A DNA stretch of 64,000 nt from positions 1 to 64,000 of the forward strand of contig NZ_ATTQ01000006.1 in the NCBI RefSeq assembly GCF_000419765.1, written 5' to 3'. Positions 1 to 8,066 of this stretch are shown here, piece by piece. The stretch's first letter is position 1. The number at the start of each line of letters is the position of its first letter. Below the pieces are notes generated by a model. It saw only the letters and a program-made list of their open reading frames with translations, ran no database searches and had not been told where the DNA came from. The translations under genes and the position numbers were made by a program. The DNA comes from Rhizobium mongolense USDA 1844. GTDB taxonomy: Bacteria; Pseudomonadota; Alphaproteobacteria; Rhizobiales; Rhizobiaceae.

Positions 1-675
1 TATGAAGAAAAGGAAAAGCGGGGACTGGTCAAGCTTAACCTCGTAGGGCTGTGCTTCACTTTCGGCGCGATGCTCTCTGCCGCCACAATAATAGGACTGG
101 TCGCTGTCATGCCTGTGGTGCTTTCCTATCTTTGGCTCGACCTATTCAAGGAGCACATGGCCCTGCTTCTGAGGTGGCCGTTGTTGCTTTTGATCGCAGC
201 CGCAGCGACCACCGCCGTATACCGCTTCGGTCCGAGCCGCGAGCCCGCCAAGCTCCGATGGATGACGTGGGGTAGCGTTCTCGTGACCGTTTCATGGTTT
301 GCAATGTCGCTCGGTTTTTCGTTCTACCTAAACCACTTCGCCAACTACGACGCGACCTATGGCACCCTCGGCGCGCTGATCGGCTTCCTGGTCTGGATAT
401 GGCTGTCGATTATCATCCTGATCGTGGGAGGCGAGCTGAACGCCGAGCTGGAACACCAGACGGCGAAGGACACCACCACGGGAGTGCCATTGCCGATGGG
501 ATCACGCGGAGCCTATGTGCGGACACCACCGCAGACCGGCTGCGCTGACAGGACGGACGCCACCTTCGCAGCCGGTCAGCACGGAAGTGTAAGTTCGCCC
601 ATCTTGCATGCCGAGCCTCCCACCCGCCGGGCCCGTGGTCGCGGTCGCTTGGTTTCGAGTCCTCGCCAGGGATGA
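1..675 (+). CDS. YihY/BrkB-family inner-membrane protein, C-terminal part (5' end outside window)
   Basis: The reading frame is open from the left edge, so the N-terminal half is missing. The visible part has four hydrophobic segments (about residues 12-42, 55-72, 87-107 and 120-142) and the family signatures NYDATYGTLGALIGFLVW and GGELNAELEHQ. These belong to YihY/BrkB proteins, once called ribonuclease BN, which are integral membrane proteins of unclear transport or envelope role. Family members usually end soon after a motif like RGAYVADT. Here the frame changes character exactly after RGAYV and runs on for about 60 low-complexity, Arg/Pro/Thr-rich residues. That suggests a single-base indel that extended the C-terminus. 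Family assignment is firm; the tail is probably not functional. Confidence 0.85.
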   Translation, partial: YEEKEKRGLVKLNLVGLCFTFGAMLSAATIIGLVAVMPVVLSYLWLDLFKEHMALLLRWPLLLLIAAAATTAVYRFGPSREPAKLRWMTWGSVLVTVSWFAMSLGFSFYLNHFANYDATYGTLGALIGFLVWIWLSIIILIVGGELNAELEHQTAKDTTTGVPLPMGSRGAYVRTPPQTGCADRTDATFAAGQHGSVSSPILHAEPPTRRARGRGRLVSSPRQG

Positions 676-725
676 AGGCGAGGATCAGAAGCGCCTCGCT
701 AGGGGTCCACGCTGTTTAAATTGAG

Positions 726-751
726 GGAACGAACTCCGAAGTCGCGGCTTT
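726..751 (+). promoter_or_regulatory. candidate EcfG (general stress sigma)-type promoter of csbD
   Basis: GGAAC at 726-730 is followed after 17 bases by CTTT at 748-751. The alphaproteobacterial EcfG/RpoE2 consensus is GGAAC-N16/17-CGTT, so the -35 is perfect and the -10 has three of four bases. It lies about 30 bases upstream of a CsbD-family gene, a class often under general-stress control. This is inference from motif and context only. Confidence 0.4.
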
Positions 752-779
752 CCTTTGAGCCGAACAAAGGAGACGGATC

Positions 780-971
780 ATGGGAAGCATATCGGACAAG
801 ATCAAAGGCAAGACTAACGAAGTCGCTGGCAAGGCGCGTCAGGCGGTCGGCAAGGCCGCGGATAATCGAGAAGAGCAGGCAAAGGGCAGCGTTCAGGAAG
901 CCAAGGGCAAGGCCCAGGTTGCCAAGGGCGAGGCCAAGGATGCCCTCAAGAAGGTCGTCGACAAGGCGTAG
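780..971 (+). CDS. CsbD-family stress-response protein
   Basis: A 63-residue, very hydrophilic, Lys/Ala-rich protein starting MGSISDKIKGKTNEVAGK, with the CsbD pattern of amphipathic repeats (K-G-K-x-x-E-x-x-G-K) along its length. A good Shine-Dalgarno (AAAGGAGACGG) stands just before the ATG. CsbD-like proteins are abundant general-stress proteins without a known enzymatic activity. The upstream GGAAC element suggests control by the EcfG sigma factor. It stands alone, with no operon partner. Confidence 0.9.
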   Translation: MGSISDKIKGKTNEVAGKARQAVGKAADNREEQAKGSVQEAKGKAQVAKGEAKDALKKVVDKA

Positions 972-1024
972 CAAAAAGCAATCCAGCACAGTCAAATTCG
1001 GCCCACCCACTGCACGCTATCCAT

Positions 1025-1070
1025 AGCCGCGCGTCCTGGAGCAGGAAAGCCGCGCGTCCTGGAGCAGGAA
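1025..1070. repeat. perfect 23-bp tandem duplication
   Basis: The unit AGCCGCGCGTCCTGGAGCAG plus GAA occurs twice head to tail (1025-1047 and 1048-1070) with no mismatch, in the non-coding stretch between csbD and the SPW gene. The perfect identity suggests recent slippage. No other function is visible. The rest of 972-1244 shows no gene. Confidence 0.9.
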
Positions 1071-1244
1071 GCTCTCCAGACCGTGCTTGCCCGAGCCGAC
1101 CTGCCGCGGAGCAGATTGCGCTTCACCAGAACTGATCTGTAGGGGGGCATGCGGAAATTATTCCGCGCCTTATCCGTTAAATACCTGCTCGCGACCCTAT
1201 GATGCAGGGCTTTCAGTAGAACCGTAAGAACGAACAAACGTTTC

Positions 1245-1277
1245 GTGAGGCGGCTGTTTTGCTGTACGCCGCCTCAC
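1245..1277. terminator. hairpin between convergent csbD and SPW genes
   Basis: A perfect 10-bp inverted repeat (GTGAGGCGGC at 1245-1254 and its complement at 1268-1277) with a 13-base loop lies downstream of both csbD (plus strand) and the SPW gene (minus strand). No strong T-tract follows on either side, so it may be a weak bidirectional terminator or a transcript-stabilising hairpin. Confidence 0.4.
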
Positions 1278-1327
1278 TGCCTTAATGCATGCAGCTATCA
1301 AGCCAGTCGGACTGCTGTTACCCGCGC

Positions 1328-1687
1328 CTAGGCGTGAGCGTGAGGATGATGCACATCCCAGACTGCCCATAGCGATATCGCAGCGACGAGCACTCCCATG
1401 ATGACGGCCGTCCACATCGCTGCTGCGCTGGCCGCAAAGCCGAGTGCCCATGGCGAGGCAATCAACCACAGGCCGACAACTAGGTTTGCCCATTCCTCCC
1501 ATTCGGCGAAAGCTGAAAGCGCCGTGATCGCCAGGGCGCCGAGAATGATGCCGACGATCCATGCGTTCCAGGTCGGCGCGGCTTCAGCCGCAAAGCCGAC
1601 AACCCATGGCGAGATGAACAAGCATACCGCCAGGACTAGGTTGACCCAATCCTGTATCTTTCTTCCTTCCATCAGTGTGTTTGGCAT
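1328..1687 (-). CDS. SPW repeat membrane protein
   Basis: A 119-residue membrane protein with two tandem SPW repeats. Each is a hydrophobic hairpin carrying the Ser-Pro-Trp motif: FISPWVVGF at about residues 18-26 and IASPWALGF at about 76-84. Each repeat is preceded by a W-x-N-L-V segment. The tail is His-rich (HHPHAHA). SPW-repeat proteins are small inner-membrane proteins of unknown function. The start follows a GGGAGG Shine-Dalgarno. The two inverted repeats in the leader upstream suggest regulation at promoter or mRNA level. Confidence 0.9.
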   Translation of the reverse strand: MPNTLMEGRKIQDWVNLVLAVCLFISPWVVGFAAEAAPTWNAWIVGIILGALAITALSAFAEWEEWANLVVGLWLIASPWALGFAASAAAMWTAVIMGVLVAAISLWAVWDVHHPHAHA

Positions 1688-1701
1688 AACAACCTCCCAG
1701 C

Positions 1702-1723
1702 ATGATGCCTAGCAAAGCATCAT
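1702..1723. promoter_or_regulatory. inverted repeat ATGATGC-N8-GCATCAT in SPW leader
   Basis: A perfect 7-bp inverted repeat with 8-base spacing lies a few bases upstream of the SPW ribosome binding site. In mRNA it would form a small hairpin next to the start; as DNA it could be an operator. The sequence alone cannot decide. Confidence 0.3.
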
Positions 1724-1727
1724 TCCC

Positions 1728-1742
1728 GCGTGCACTGCACGC
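1728..1742. promoter_or_regulatory. 15-bp perfect palindrome upstream of SPW gene
   Basis: GCGTGCACTGCACGC is a perfect palindrome around a central base, about 45 bases upstream of the SPW start codon. It is a plausible operator for a dimeric regulator. The regulator is unknown. Confidence 0.35.
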
Positions 1743-1929
1743 CTATTAATATAAGTAATTTCTGATGTTCATCATTCAAGTGGCTGCGCCGATGAGGTCT
1801 TCGCGTCGAATGGCGATCTTCGTCTTCATGATTTGGCAGTGAAGACCGGAGTTGTTCGACCCACGGCATTGATTTTGCCGTTTTGTGTAACATGTTCACG
1901 TCATTGCCAATTCCTATCAGGGGAAATCG

Positions 1930-2088
1930 ATGCCGAAATCCATGCTCGCCTTCGCCTGCCTCGCGGCACTGCTGCTTTCGTCTTGCGGAAATACGGCCTG
2001 GGGCCTCAAGCGTGACGGTCAGGAAACGAGCCGCGCGATGGACGACGCGTCGCATCGCGTGCTGTCCGCTGGGTCGAAAAAGAGGTAA
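1930..2088 (+). CDS. entericidin A/B-like small lipoprotein
   Basis: A 52-residue protein whose N-terminal hydrophobic segment ends in the lipobox LLLSSCG, with the lipidated Cys at residue 19. It is followed by the entericidin-like stretch NTAWGLKRDGQE. It starts at ATG 1930 behind an AGGGGAA ribosome binding site. Entericidin-family peptides are tiny outer- or inner-membrane lipoproteins, in E. coli linked to stationary-phase lysis and its antidote. In rhizobia they occur as solitary genes of unclear role, as here. Confidence 0.8.
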   Translation: MPKSMLAFACLAALLLSSCGNTAWGLKRDGQETSRAMDDASHRVLSAGSKKR

Positions 2089-2149
2089 ATGTTGGGCTAA
2101 GCGAGAGGCAGAATCGGCTGCCCCTCGCGTTTGCGTTTCAGTCTTGATC

Positions 2150-2554
2150 CTACCGCAGCGGTGCTGCTGACGGAGTGATTGCCGGTTCCTTCGGCGAGAA
2201 GATGATGAAGGCGAAGAGCAGAGCGCCGGCGAAGATGATCAGTGACGAAACAGCGACGACCGGCTCCATGGCCGCATTGCCCCGCAGCATCATGTAGAGC
2301 GCCGGGACCAATACCGTCAGGCCCGCCGTGTAGATGTAATACTGGATCATAGCGATGCGGCGTTCCGCTTTCTTCGGGTTCAGTGCATGATACCCTCCGA
2401 ATATCGCCATGCTGACCCAGCCCAAGAGATTACAGTGGGCATGGGCGCCGATGACGGTATGATCGTGGGAAATGGCCATGTTCAAACCGATGGCGATTCC
2501 GATAATGAAGAAGACGATTGCCGTCTTGAAGTAAAGTTCTGCAATGCGTGGCAT
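2150..2554 (-). CDS. small haem-copper oxidase subunit I-like membrane protein
   Basis: A 134-residue protein with four predicted membrane spans (about 10-28, 42-58, 70-90 and 98-118). The second span carries HDHTVIGAHAHCNLLGWV, which resembles the histidine-containing helix of cbb3/NorB-type subunit I. Full subunit I proteins have 12 or more helices, so this is a stand-alone mini-protein. There is no partner oxidase gene nearby. It may bind haem or copper through the HxH motif, but it cannot be an oxidase alone. Similar short proteins are common in rhizobia; function is unknown. Confidence 0.65.
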   Translation of the reverse strand: MPRIAELYFKTAIVFFIIGIAIGLNMAISHDHTVIGAHAHCNLLGWVSMAIFGGYHALNPKKAERRIAMIQYYIYTAGLTVLVPALYMMLRGNAAMEPVVAVSSLIIFAGALLFAFIIFSPKEPAITPSAAPLR

Positions 2555-2812
2555 ATGTTCCCCCTATGTTCTGTACATGTAAAGAATACCACTTCCTTGC
2601 GGGTGGGAAAATGCGGAAGGTGAAAGTAAATCCACATCTATTGCAGGGAGAGACGCACTGCTCTCTTCGCGGCAGCGGCTCATTGCTTAGCCAAAGGCGA
2701 CCCCTGATTTCGCTTTCTGTCCGTGAAGTATGGTTAATTTTTTAACTATCTCGGGGATATGACGGAACGGAAGCGTGCCGCCGGCCGTTAAGGCGGCGAA
2801 CTGGAGGAGCCC

Positions 2813-3001
2813 ATGATCTTTAAAATCGTTACCGCCAAATCCGAAGTCGAAACCGACGACACCGGCACCTATCCCGACGGTATCTTCGAGCCGAACCGCA
2901 TCGATTTCAGCGCTCGCCGTAATGACCGCTATCCTTCGTCGCATGAGCGTGATTATGGCCCGAGCCGCAAGGTTGCGGTAATGCCGCTGGGCCTTGCCTG
3001 A
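2813..3001 (+). CDS. small hypothetical protein
   Basis: A 62-residue polar protein beginning MIFKIVTAKSEVETDD, without membrane segments or recognisable domains. It is preceded by a strong GGAGGAG ribosome binding site, which supports translation. It ends six bases before the convergent zinc-ribbon gene. No function can be assigned. Confidence 0.65.
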   Translation: MIFKIVTAKSEVETDDTGTYPDGIFEPNRIDFSARRNDRYPSSHERDYGPSRKVAVMPLGLA

Positions 3002-3006
3002 GCGGT

Positions 3007-3243
3007 TCAGGCGGTCTTTTCCGTCAGCGCGCGGAATGGAAACTTGCGGCTGCATTCGCAGCGGATGATGTAGGTTTCCTGGAAATTCGAGGATTTTTGC
3101 TCGAAGAAGCCTTTGGGCAGCTGATCGATACGAAATGCGGGATGCTTGCGCGAAGGGTGGTCGTCCTCCGAGGCCTCGGCGAAACCGGTATTGCCGCATT
3201 GCGGGCAGGTCAGCTTTTTCGAAAAACGGTCTCGTGCGGCCAT
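3007..3243 (-). CDS. small zinc-ribbon-like protein
   Basis: A 78-residue protein with a CPQCG knuckle at residues 13-17 and a CECS pair near residue 63, the spacing expected of a zinc ribbon. It starts MAARDRFSKKLTCPQCG. It is probably a metal-binding structural protein. No partner is obvious, and it is convergent with the small gene at 2813-3001. Confidence 0.7.
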   Translation of the reverse strand: MAARDRFSKKLTCPQCGNTGFAEASEDDHPSRKHPAFRIDQLPKGFFEQKSSNFQETYIIRCECSRKFPFRALTEKTA

Positions 3244-3332
3244 CGGCTTCCTTTACATTTTTTCACCGCGTCATACAGCTGAAAGGGTGCACATGAAAGC
3301 CACAATGCTTTCATACAGCGGCACCGGCCCAT

Positions 3333-3563
3333 TCAAGGTGCAGGTGCTTCGACCTGGGGCGGGGGTCGTGTAGAGCCGGTCGTCGCCTGATCAGGACCGG
3401 GTGAAATGGCTATGCTGCCAATGATGATGACAACGGCGATCGCTCCGGCGATCCCGAAGGTCCAGATCAACCAGCTCCGGCGCTCTTCCGCCAGCAGGCG
3501 CGTTTCTTCCTCGGCGGGCGACGGCGGGACGGGCTCACCGCGTTCCTTGGGTTCATCAGTCAT
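3333..3563 (-). CDS. small single-pass membrane protein
   Basis: A 76-residue protein starting MTDEPKERGEPVPPSP. An acidic, proline-containing N-terminus is followed by one transmembrane helix (about residues 33-52, WLIWTFGIAGAIAVVIIIG) and a Pro-rich tail. The ATG at 3563 is favoured over an upstream one because of the GAGGGAG ribosome binding site before it. Topology suggests a cytoplasmic N-terminus. Function unknown. Confidence 0.65.
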   Translation of the reverse strand: MTDEPKERGEPVPPSPAEEETRLLAEERRSWLIWTFGIAGAIAVVIIIGSIAISPGPDQATTGSTRPPPQVEAPAP

Positions 3564-3685
3564 GAAAACTCCCTCTTTTATCTGGAACAAGCGCCTCTCC
3601 AGATTGTTCCGTTGCCGAAGGAGCTAAAGACTGTCCCGGCTTTCGAATAGCAGCGAGCGAGGGCGGGACTATGGCCACTGCGGGC

Positions 3686-4657
3686 CTATTCGGCAGGATG
3701 TCCCACGCCGTCGAAGCTGGCTTGAGCGAGCTCCGCCGTTGCAGAGACGGGGGCCTGATTGTCCACCGAGACGACGGCGGCCGGAAGCGGCGTGCCGCGC
3801 TTGCGTTCGCGGGCGAGCGTCAGCAGGCCCGAGCAGATGATCAAAACGATGCCGGCGGCCATCGGGAGATCGATGGTATCATCAAAGATGAGATAGCCGA
3901 AGACGATTGCCCAGATCATCTGGCTGTACTGAGGCGGGGCGACCAGGTTTGCGGGCGCGAAGCGGGCCGCCGTCATGAGAAGCACGTTGCCGATCGCCCC
4001 AAGAATGCCATAGCTCGCCATGAAGAGCCACTCGCGCGGCGTTGGAACGGCAATATCCGAGAGCATCAGAAGGCCGCTGACGATCAGCGTTCCGACAAGC
4101 CCGGCGCCATAGAGTGAAATGCGCTTTTCGGCAGGCCCCATTGCCCGGAGGATGACGATCGAAATGGCTGCGCTCAAGCCGCCGATTGCGGCCGCCAGAT
4201 GGCCCGCCGACAATTCGCGAAAGCCCGGCCTCAACACGATCAGCACGCCGATGAAACCGACGACGACAGCCATCCAGCGCTGCCAGCGCACGTCCTCCTT
4301 AAGAAAGATGACCGAGAGAATCGTCACGAAGGAGGGCAGCAGGAAGAGGAGAGAAAAGGCCTCCGCCATCGGCAGCTTCGTGAAGGCGATGATCGAGGCG
4401 ATCGCGCCGATCGCTCCGCAGACGAACCGGAGCGCCCACAGGATGCGGTTCGATGTCTGGACGATATCGAGCCAGGAATCATCCTGCGCTTTGATCACCG
4501 GCAAAACGACCAGGCCGAAGATCGAGCCGATGAAGGCCACCTGGTAAGACGGGATGGCACCGTGAAGGATCTTGATAGAGGCATCGCTGAAAGCGAAGAC
4601 TGCATAGGCAGCGAATGCGACGACGACACCGCGGAGCGGTGAATGGGTGGGGGACAT
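3686..4657 (-). CDS. EamA/DMT-family transporter
   Basis: A 323-residue protein with about ten hydrophobic helices arranged as two EamA repeats. The first starts near VVVAFAAYAVFAFSDASIKI and the second has the typical end PPQYSQMIWAIVFGYLIFDD. Drug/metabolite transporters of this type export small metabolites; the substrate cannot be read from sequence. The C-terminal 30 residues form a soluble tail. It stands alone on the minus strand. Confidence 0.85.
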   Translation of the reverse strand: MSPTHSPLRGVVVAFAAYAVFAFSDASIKILHGAIPSYQVAFIGSIFGLVVLPVIKAQDDSWLDIVQTSNRILWALRFVCGAIGAIASIIAFTKLPMAEAFSLLFLLPSFVTILSVIFLKEDVRWQRWMAVVVGFIGVLIVLRPGFRELSAGHLAAAIGGLSAAISIVILRAMGPAEKRISLYGAGLVGTLIVSGLLMLSDIAVPTPREWLFMASYGILGAIGNVLLMTAARFAPANLVAPPQYSQMIWAIVFGYLIFDDTIDLPMAAGIVLIICSGLLTLARERKRGTPLPAAVVSVDNQAPVSATAELAQASFDGVGHPAE

Positions 4658-4766
4658 GTTCTCGAATCGAACTTGAGGAGGTTGTCTCCCGAATACGAAA
4701 AAAACCTTGCGGAGAGCAGGTGCGGTTGCGAATAGCTGCCATGCGAATGGGCACTGCTCTTTCCGT

Positions 4767-5027
4767 CTACGTCAATTCGCTGCGAAGCTCTGCTCCGTAT
4801 TCACGGTAGATGCTCAGGCAATCCGTGTAACTTAGCGAACCGTGCTCACCGTAGATGATATGCACGTTCGACGCATCGGTTGCCGCTTGTTCGGAGACGA
4901 AGAGGATCGCCTCGCCAAGCGACTTGCCGGTGATGGGTAGGTCAGTTCCGTCTTCCTGTGTCATTCCCTTGACGATGGCTGCAATCTTGCGATGGCTGAA
5001 AACGGCGCGGCGGTCTTCCGGCGTCAT
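4767..5027 (-). CDS. small hypothetical protein
   Basis: An 86-residue soluble protein starting MTPEDRRAVFSHRKIAAIVKGMT, with a GAGGA ribosome binding site. It has no membrane segments and no domain I recognise. The composition is typical of a real alphaproteobacterial gene. It is divergent from the MFS gene at 5273. Confidence 0.65.
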   Translation of the reverse strand: MTPEDRRAVFSHRKIAAIVKGMTQEDGTDLPITGKSLGEAILFVSEQAATDASNVHIIYGEHGSLSYTDCLSIYREYGAELRSELT

Positions 5028-5272
5028 CGAAATATCCTCGGTTGAATTCCGGCGCGGCGAAATCTGCCGCCCCGGTCATCATCAAACGTTTGTGAAGCCA
5101 ATTTGTGCCGTTGATGCCTCAAGGATCGCGCAGGAACCGGAAATTGTAAGCGGCATGGATCGTTTTGACTTTTCCCGGCCGCATAAGGAGCGTATTCAGG
5201 GTGCCGAATTCCTGCCTGCCCGGTTCCCAGCGGCGTTTCGCACTTCTCCCCGCAATGCGCAATGGCATATCG

Positions 5273-6718
5273 ATGACAACAGTACAGACGAGTGAAAAAA
5301 CGGACGAAGCGCCGAGCGCAGGTCAGGCGAAGATCGTGGCGCTGGTCGTCGCCGTATCGTTCTTCATGCAAATCCTCGACGGCACGATCGTCGCGACATC
5401 GCTGCCGCAGATGGCGGCGAGCTTCGGCGTGCAGCCGGTCTCGATGAGCATCGGCATCACCGTCTACATGCTGACGATGTCGGCTTTCATCCCGCTTTCC
5501 GGCTGGCTTGGCGACCGCTTCGGTGCGCGGCGGATATTCCTGGCGTCGATTGGCGTCTTCACCGGGGCCTCGCTCTTCTGCGGCCTTTCCGGCAGTCTTA
5601 CGGAATTCATCGTCGCGCGCGCGATCCAGGGCGCCGGAAGTGCGCTGATGACACCTGTCGGGCGCATCATCGTTCTAAAGAGTGCGCCGAAGTCTGAATT
5701 GGTGAATGCGATCGCGCTCATCACCTGGCCGGCGCTGACGGCACCCGTGATCGGACCGGTGCTCGGCGGCTTCATCACAACCTATGTAAGCTGGCACTGG
5801 AACTTCCTGATCAATATTCCAATCGGCCTTCTCGGCATGGCGCTCGTGCTGCGCTTCGTGCCGGAGCAGCGCGAAGAGAACCCGGGCCGTCTCGATGTGC
5901 TGGGCTTCATTCTGAGCGGTGCCGGAATGACATTCGTGCTTGCCGCGCTCGAGCTCTCCGTGAAGTGGGAAGGCAGCCTGCTTCTGGTCCTTGCCATGCT
6001 TGCCACCGGCATCGTGCTTTCCGTCATGGCTGCCCGGCATTTCCTGAAGGTGGAAAATCCGCTGCTCGACCTCTCGGCGTTCAAGGTCCAGACCTTTTCG
6101 ATTTCGACGCTCTCTGCGGGCACGGCCTGCCGGGTAGCGATCAACGCCACGCCGTTCCTGCTGCCGCTGTTGTTCCAGCTTGGTTTCGGTTTGAACTCGA
6201 TTGCCGCGGGCACATACCTGCTGGTTTATTTTCTCGGCAATCTCGGCATGAAAGCAGTGACGACGCCGCTGCTTGCGCAGTTCGGATTCCGCAATGTTCT
6301 TTGCGTGAATGGGCTGATTGCGGCTTTATGCATCATTGCGTGCGGCTTTTTCACGCCGGATACGCCGCTGGCGGTGATCTACGCAATACTGCTTGCGGCC
6401 GGTCTTTCACGCTCGATGGAATTCACCGCGCTGAACACGCTTGCCTTCGCCGATATCAGCCCGGCGCAGCGCAGCTCTGCCTCGACATTATCGAGCATGC
6501 TCCAGCAGGCCGCCATGCTGCTCGGCGTCGCTGTTGCGGCGGCCCTGCTTAATATCTCGACCGCGCTCCGCGCGGCGCCAGAGCCTGCGCTTGTCGATTT
6601 CCGCTGGGCCTTTTTGGCGGTCGGCCTTATGGGGATCGTCTCGTCCGTACGCTTTTTCAGTTTACCTGCAGATGCTGGCGCGGAAGTCTCCAAGCACAAG
6701 CGCTTTCAAGAAAAGTGA
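5273..6718 (+). CDS. MFS multidrug exporter, DHA2 (EmrB/QacA) type
   Basis: About 481 residues with some 13-14 hydrophobic segments, the 14-helix DHA2 arrangement. Motif A is GWLGDRFGARR, motif B-like is ARAIQGAGSALMTP, and the antiporter motif C is GPVLGGF after helix 4. Such proteins exchange protons for drugs or metabolites across the inner membrane. The start is placed at ATG 5273 (MTTVQTSEKTDE), because translation from further upstream would add a non-membrane, Arg-rich stretch; ATG 5255 remains possible. There is no periplasmic adaptor (EmrA) next to it. Confidence 0.88.
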   Translation: MTTVQTSEKTDEAPSAGQAKIVALVVAVSFFMQILDGTIVATSLPQMAASFGVQPVSMSIGITVYMLTMSAFIPLSGWLGDRFGARRIFLASIGVFTGASLFCGLSGSLTEFIVARAIQGAGSALMTPVGRIIVLKSAPKSELVNAIALITWPALTAPVIGPVLGGFITTYVSWHWNFLINIPIGLLGMALVLRFVPEQREENPGRLDVLGFILSGAGMTFVLAALELSVKWEGSLLLVLAMLATGIVLSVMAARHFLKVENPLLDLSAFKVQTFSISTLSAGTACRVAINATPFLLPLLFQLGFGLNSIAAGTYLLVYFLGNLGMKAVTTPLLAQFGFRNVLCVNGLIAALCIIACGFFTPDTPLAVIYAILLAAGLSRSMEFTALNTLAFADISPAQRSSASTLSSMLQQAAMLLGVAVAAALLNISTALRAAPEPALVDFRWAFLAVGLMGIVSSVRFFSLPADAGAEVSKHKRFQEK

Positions 6719-6990
6719 AGGCGACGGAACCATTTCGGTCCGGCTGCGTTAAGTTCCGGGTTTGCGCATCTTTCTGCGTTCGCAGTGTCTTTTTATCCCG
6801 CGGAGTCTCCAGCGGGCGGGTCATATTGCCGGCATGATTTCAAATGCGAACTTCCTTCGATTGAAGGTCTGTAGGGGGGCAGGGGCTTTGCCGCTGTTTA
6901 CGCGCAATGGCCGATACAATACGACATTCGAATGCAGGCGACCCGGCCGCCGGGCAGTTGCGTTGCTGCTTGGCAAAGTCCGGAGGCCCA

Positions 6991-8046
6991 ATGCGTGAAT
7001 CCGCTGATGGTGCGGATCTCGAAATCCGCATCCTTTACATCGATGACGACGAGACGCTCGCGCTGCGGCTGAAGGAGAACCTCGCCCGCCATGGTTTCGC
7101 GGTGGAATGGGCGCGAGACGGCGCGGCTGGATTGAAGCGGATTGCTGAAGGCGGCATCGATGCTGTGGTGATCGACCATCTCCTGCAAACGGAAACCGGA
7201 CTCGATGTCCTGCCACAATTGATGGCGCTGCCGGATCATCCGCCGGTGATCTATGCGACTGCTTCCGACGACACCGGCATTGCCGTTGCGGCATTGAAGG
7301 CGGGCGCCGACGACTATGTTCTCAAGGGTCGTTCCCCCGATTATTTCGACCTGCTTGCGGCGACGCTGGAGCAAGGGCTGGAACGTGCGCGCTTCCGGCG
7401 CGAGACGGCTGATGCACAAGAAGTGATCCGCCAGCAGAGGGACCGCGCCGAGATGCTGCTTGCCGAAGTCAATCATCGTATCGCAAACAGCCTCGGCCTT
7501 GTCGGAGCGCTGATCCGCATGCAGTCGTCGATGACGACGGACCAGGTGGCGATCGACGCGCTGCACGAAACGCAGATGCGCATCAACGCCATCGCGAGCG
7601 TCCACCGCCGCCTCTACAACAGCCGCCAGATCGGCACCGTTCAGCTTGACGAATATATCGAGAACCTTTTGAGCGAACTCGAGGCTTCCATTCGCGACGA
7701 CAAGCGGCCGCACCGGATCGTTCTGACCGCCCAACCGATGGATGTGCCGACGGACAAGGTCGTCACGCTTGGCCTCATCGTCAGCGAACTCGTCACCAAC
7801 GCTTTCAAATATGCCTATAACGAAGGTGTTGAAGGTGAGATCAGGGTCATCGTCGAGCAAGCGGGCGAGCAGTTGCGTCTCGTCGTGGAGGACGATGGCG
7901 CCGGCTTCGACAATTCCGGCCCCGCGAAGGGCACCGGCCTCGGCACGAAGATATTGACCGCGATGGCGGCAAGCCTCAAATCGGAGCTGACCTATGACCC
8001 GGCCCATCGCGGCACCCGGGCCATACTGGTCTTTTCCATCGACTGA
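6991..8046 (+). CDS. response regulator-histidine kinase fusion (REC + HisKA_2 + HATPase)
   Basis: 351 residues from ATG 6991, which has a CGGAGG ribosome binding site. The receiver domain (about 14-130) has the acidic pair IDDDE, phospho-acceptor Asp in VVIDHLL and the Lys in VLKG. A short coiled linker leads to a HisKA_2 H-box (EVNHRIANSLGLV, about residue 163) and a HATPase with N-box ELVTNAFKYA and G-box DDGAGF. This is a soluble 'reverse' hybrid kinase: the receiver sits N-terminal and probably tunes kinase output. Alphaproteobacterial HisKA_2 kinases often feed the general stress response, which is a plausible but unproven role. Confidence 0.88.
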   Translation: MRESADGADLEIRILYIDDDETLALRLKENLARHGFAVEWARDGAAGLKRIAEGGIDAVVIDHLLQTETGLDVLPQLMALPDHPPVIYATASDDTGIAVAALKAGADDYVLKGRSPDYFDLLAATLEQGLERARFRRETADAQEVIRQQRDRAEMLLAEVNHRIANSLGLVGALIRMQSSMTTDQVAIDALHETQMRINAIASVHRRLYNSRQIGTVQLDEYIENLLSELEASIRDDKRPHRIVLTAQPMDVPTDKVVTLGLIVSELVTNAFKYAYNEGVEGEIRVIVEQAGEQLRLVVEDDGAGFDNSGPAKGTGLGTKILTAMAASLKSELTYDPAHRGTRAILVFSID

Positions 8047-8066
8047 CTGGCGCAGGGAGGGGAGCG

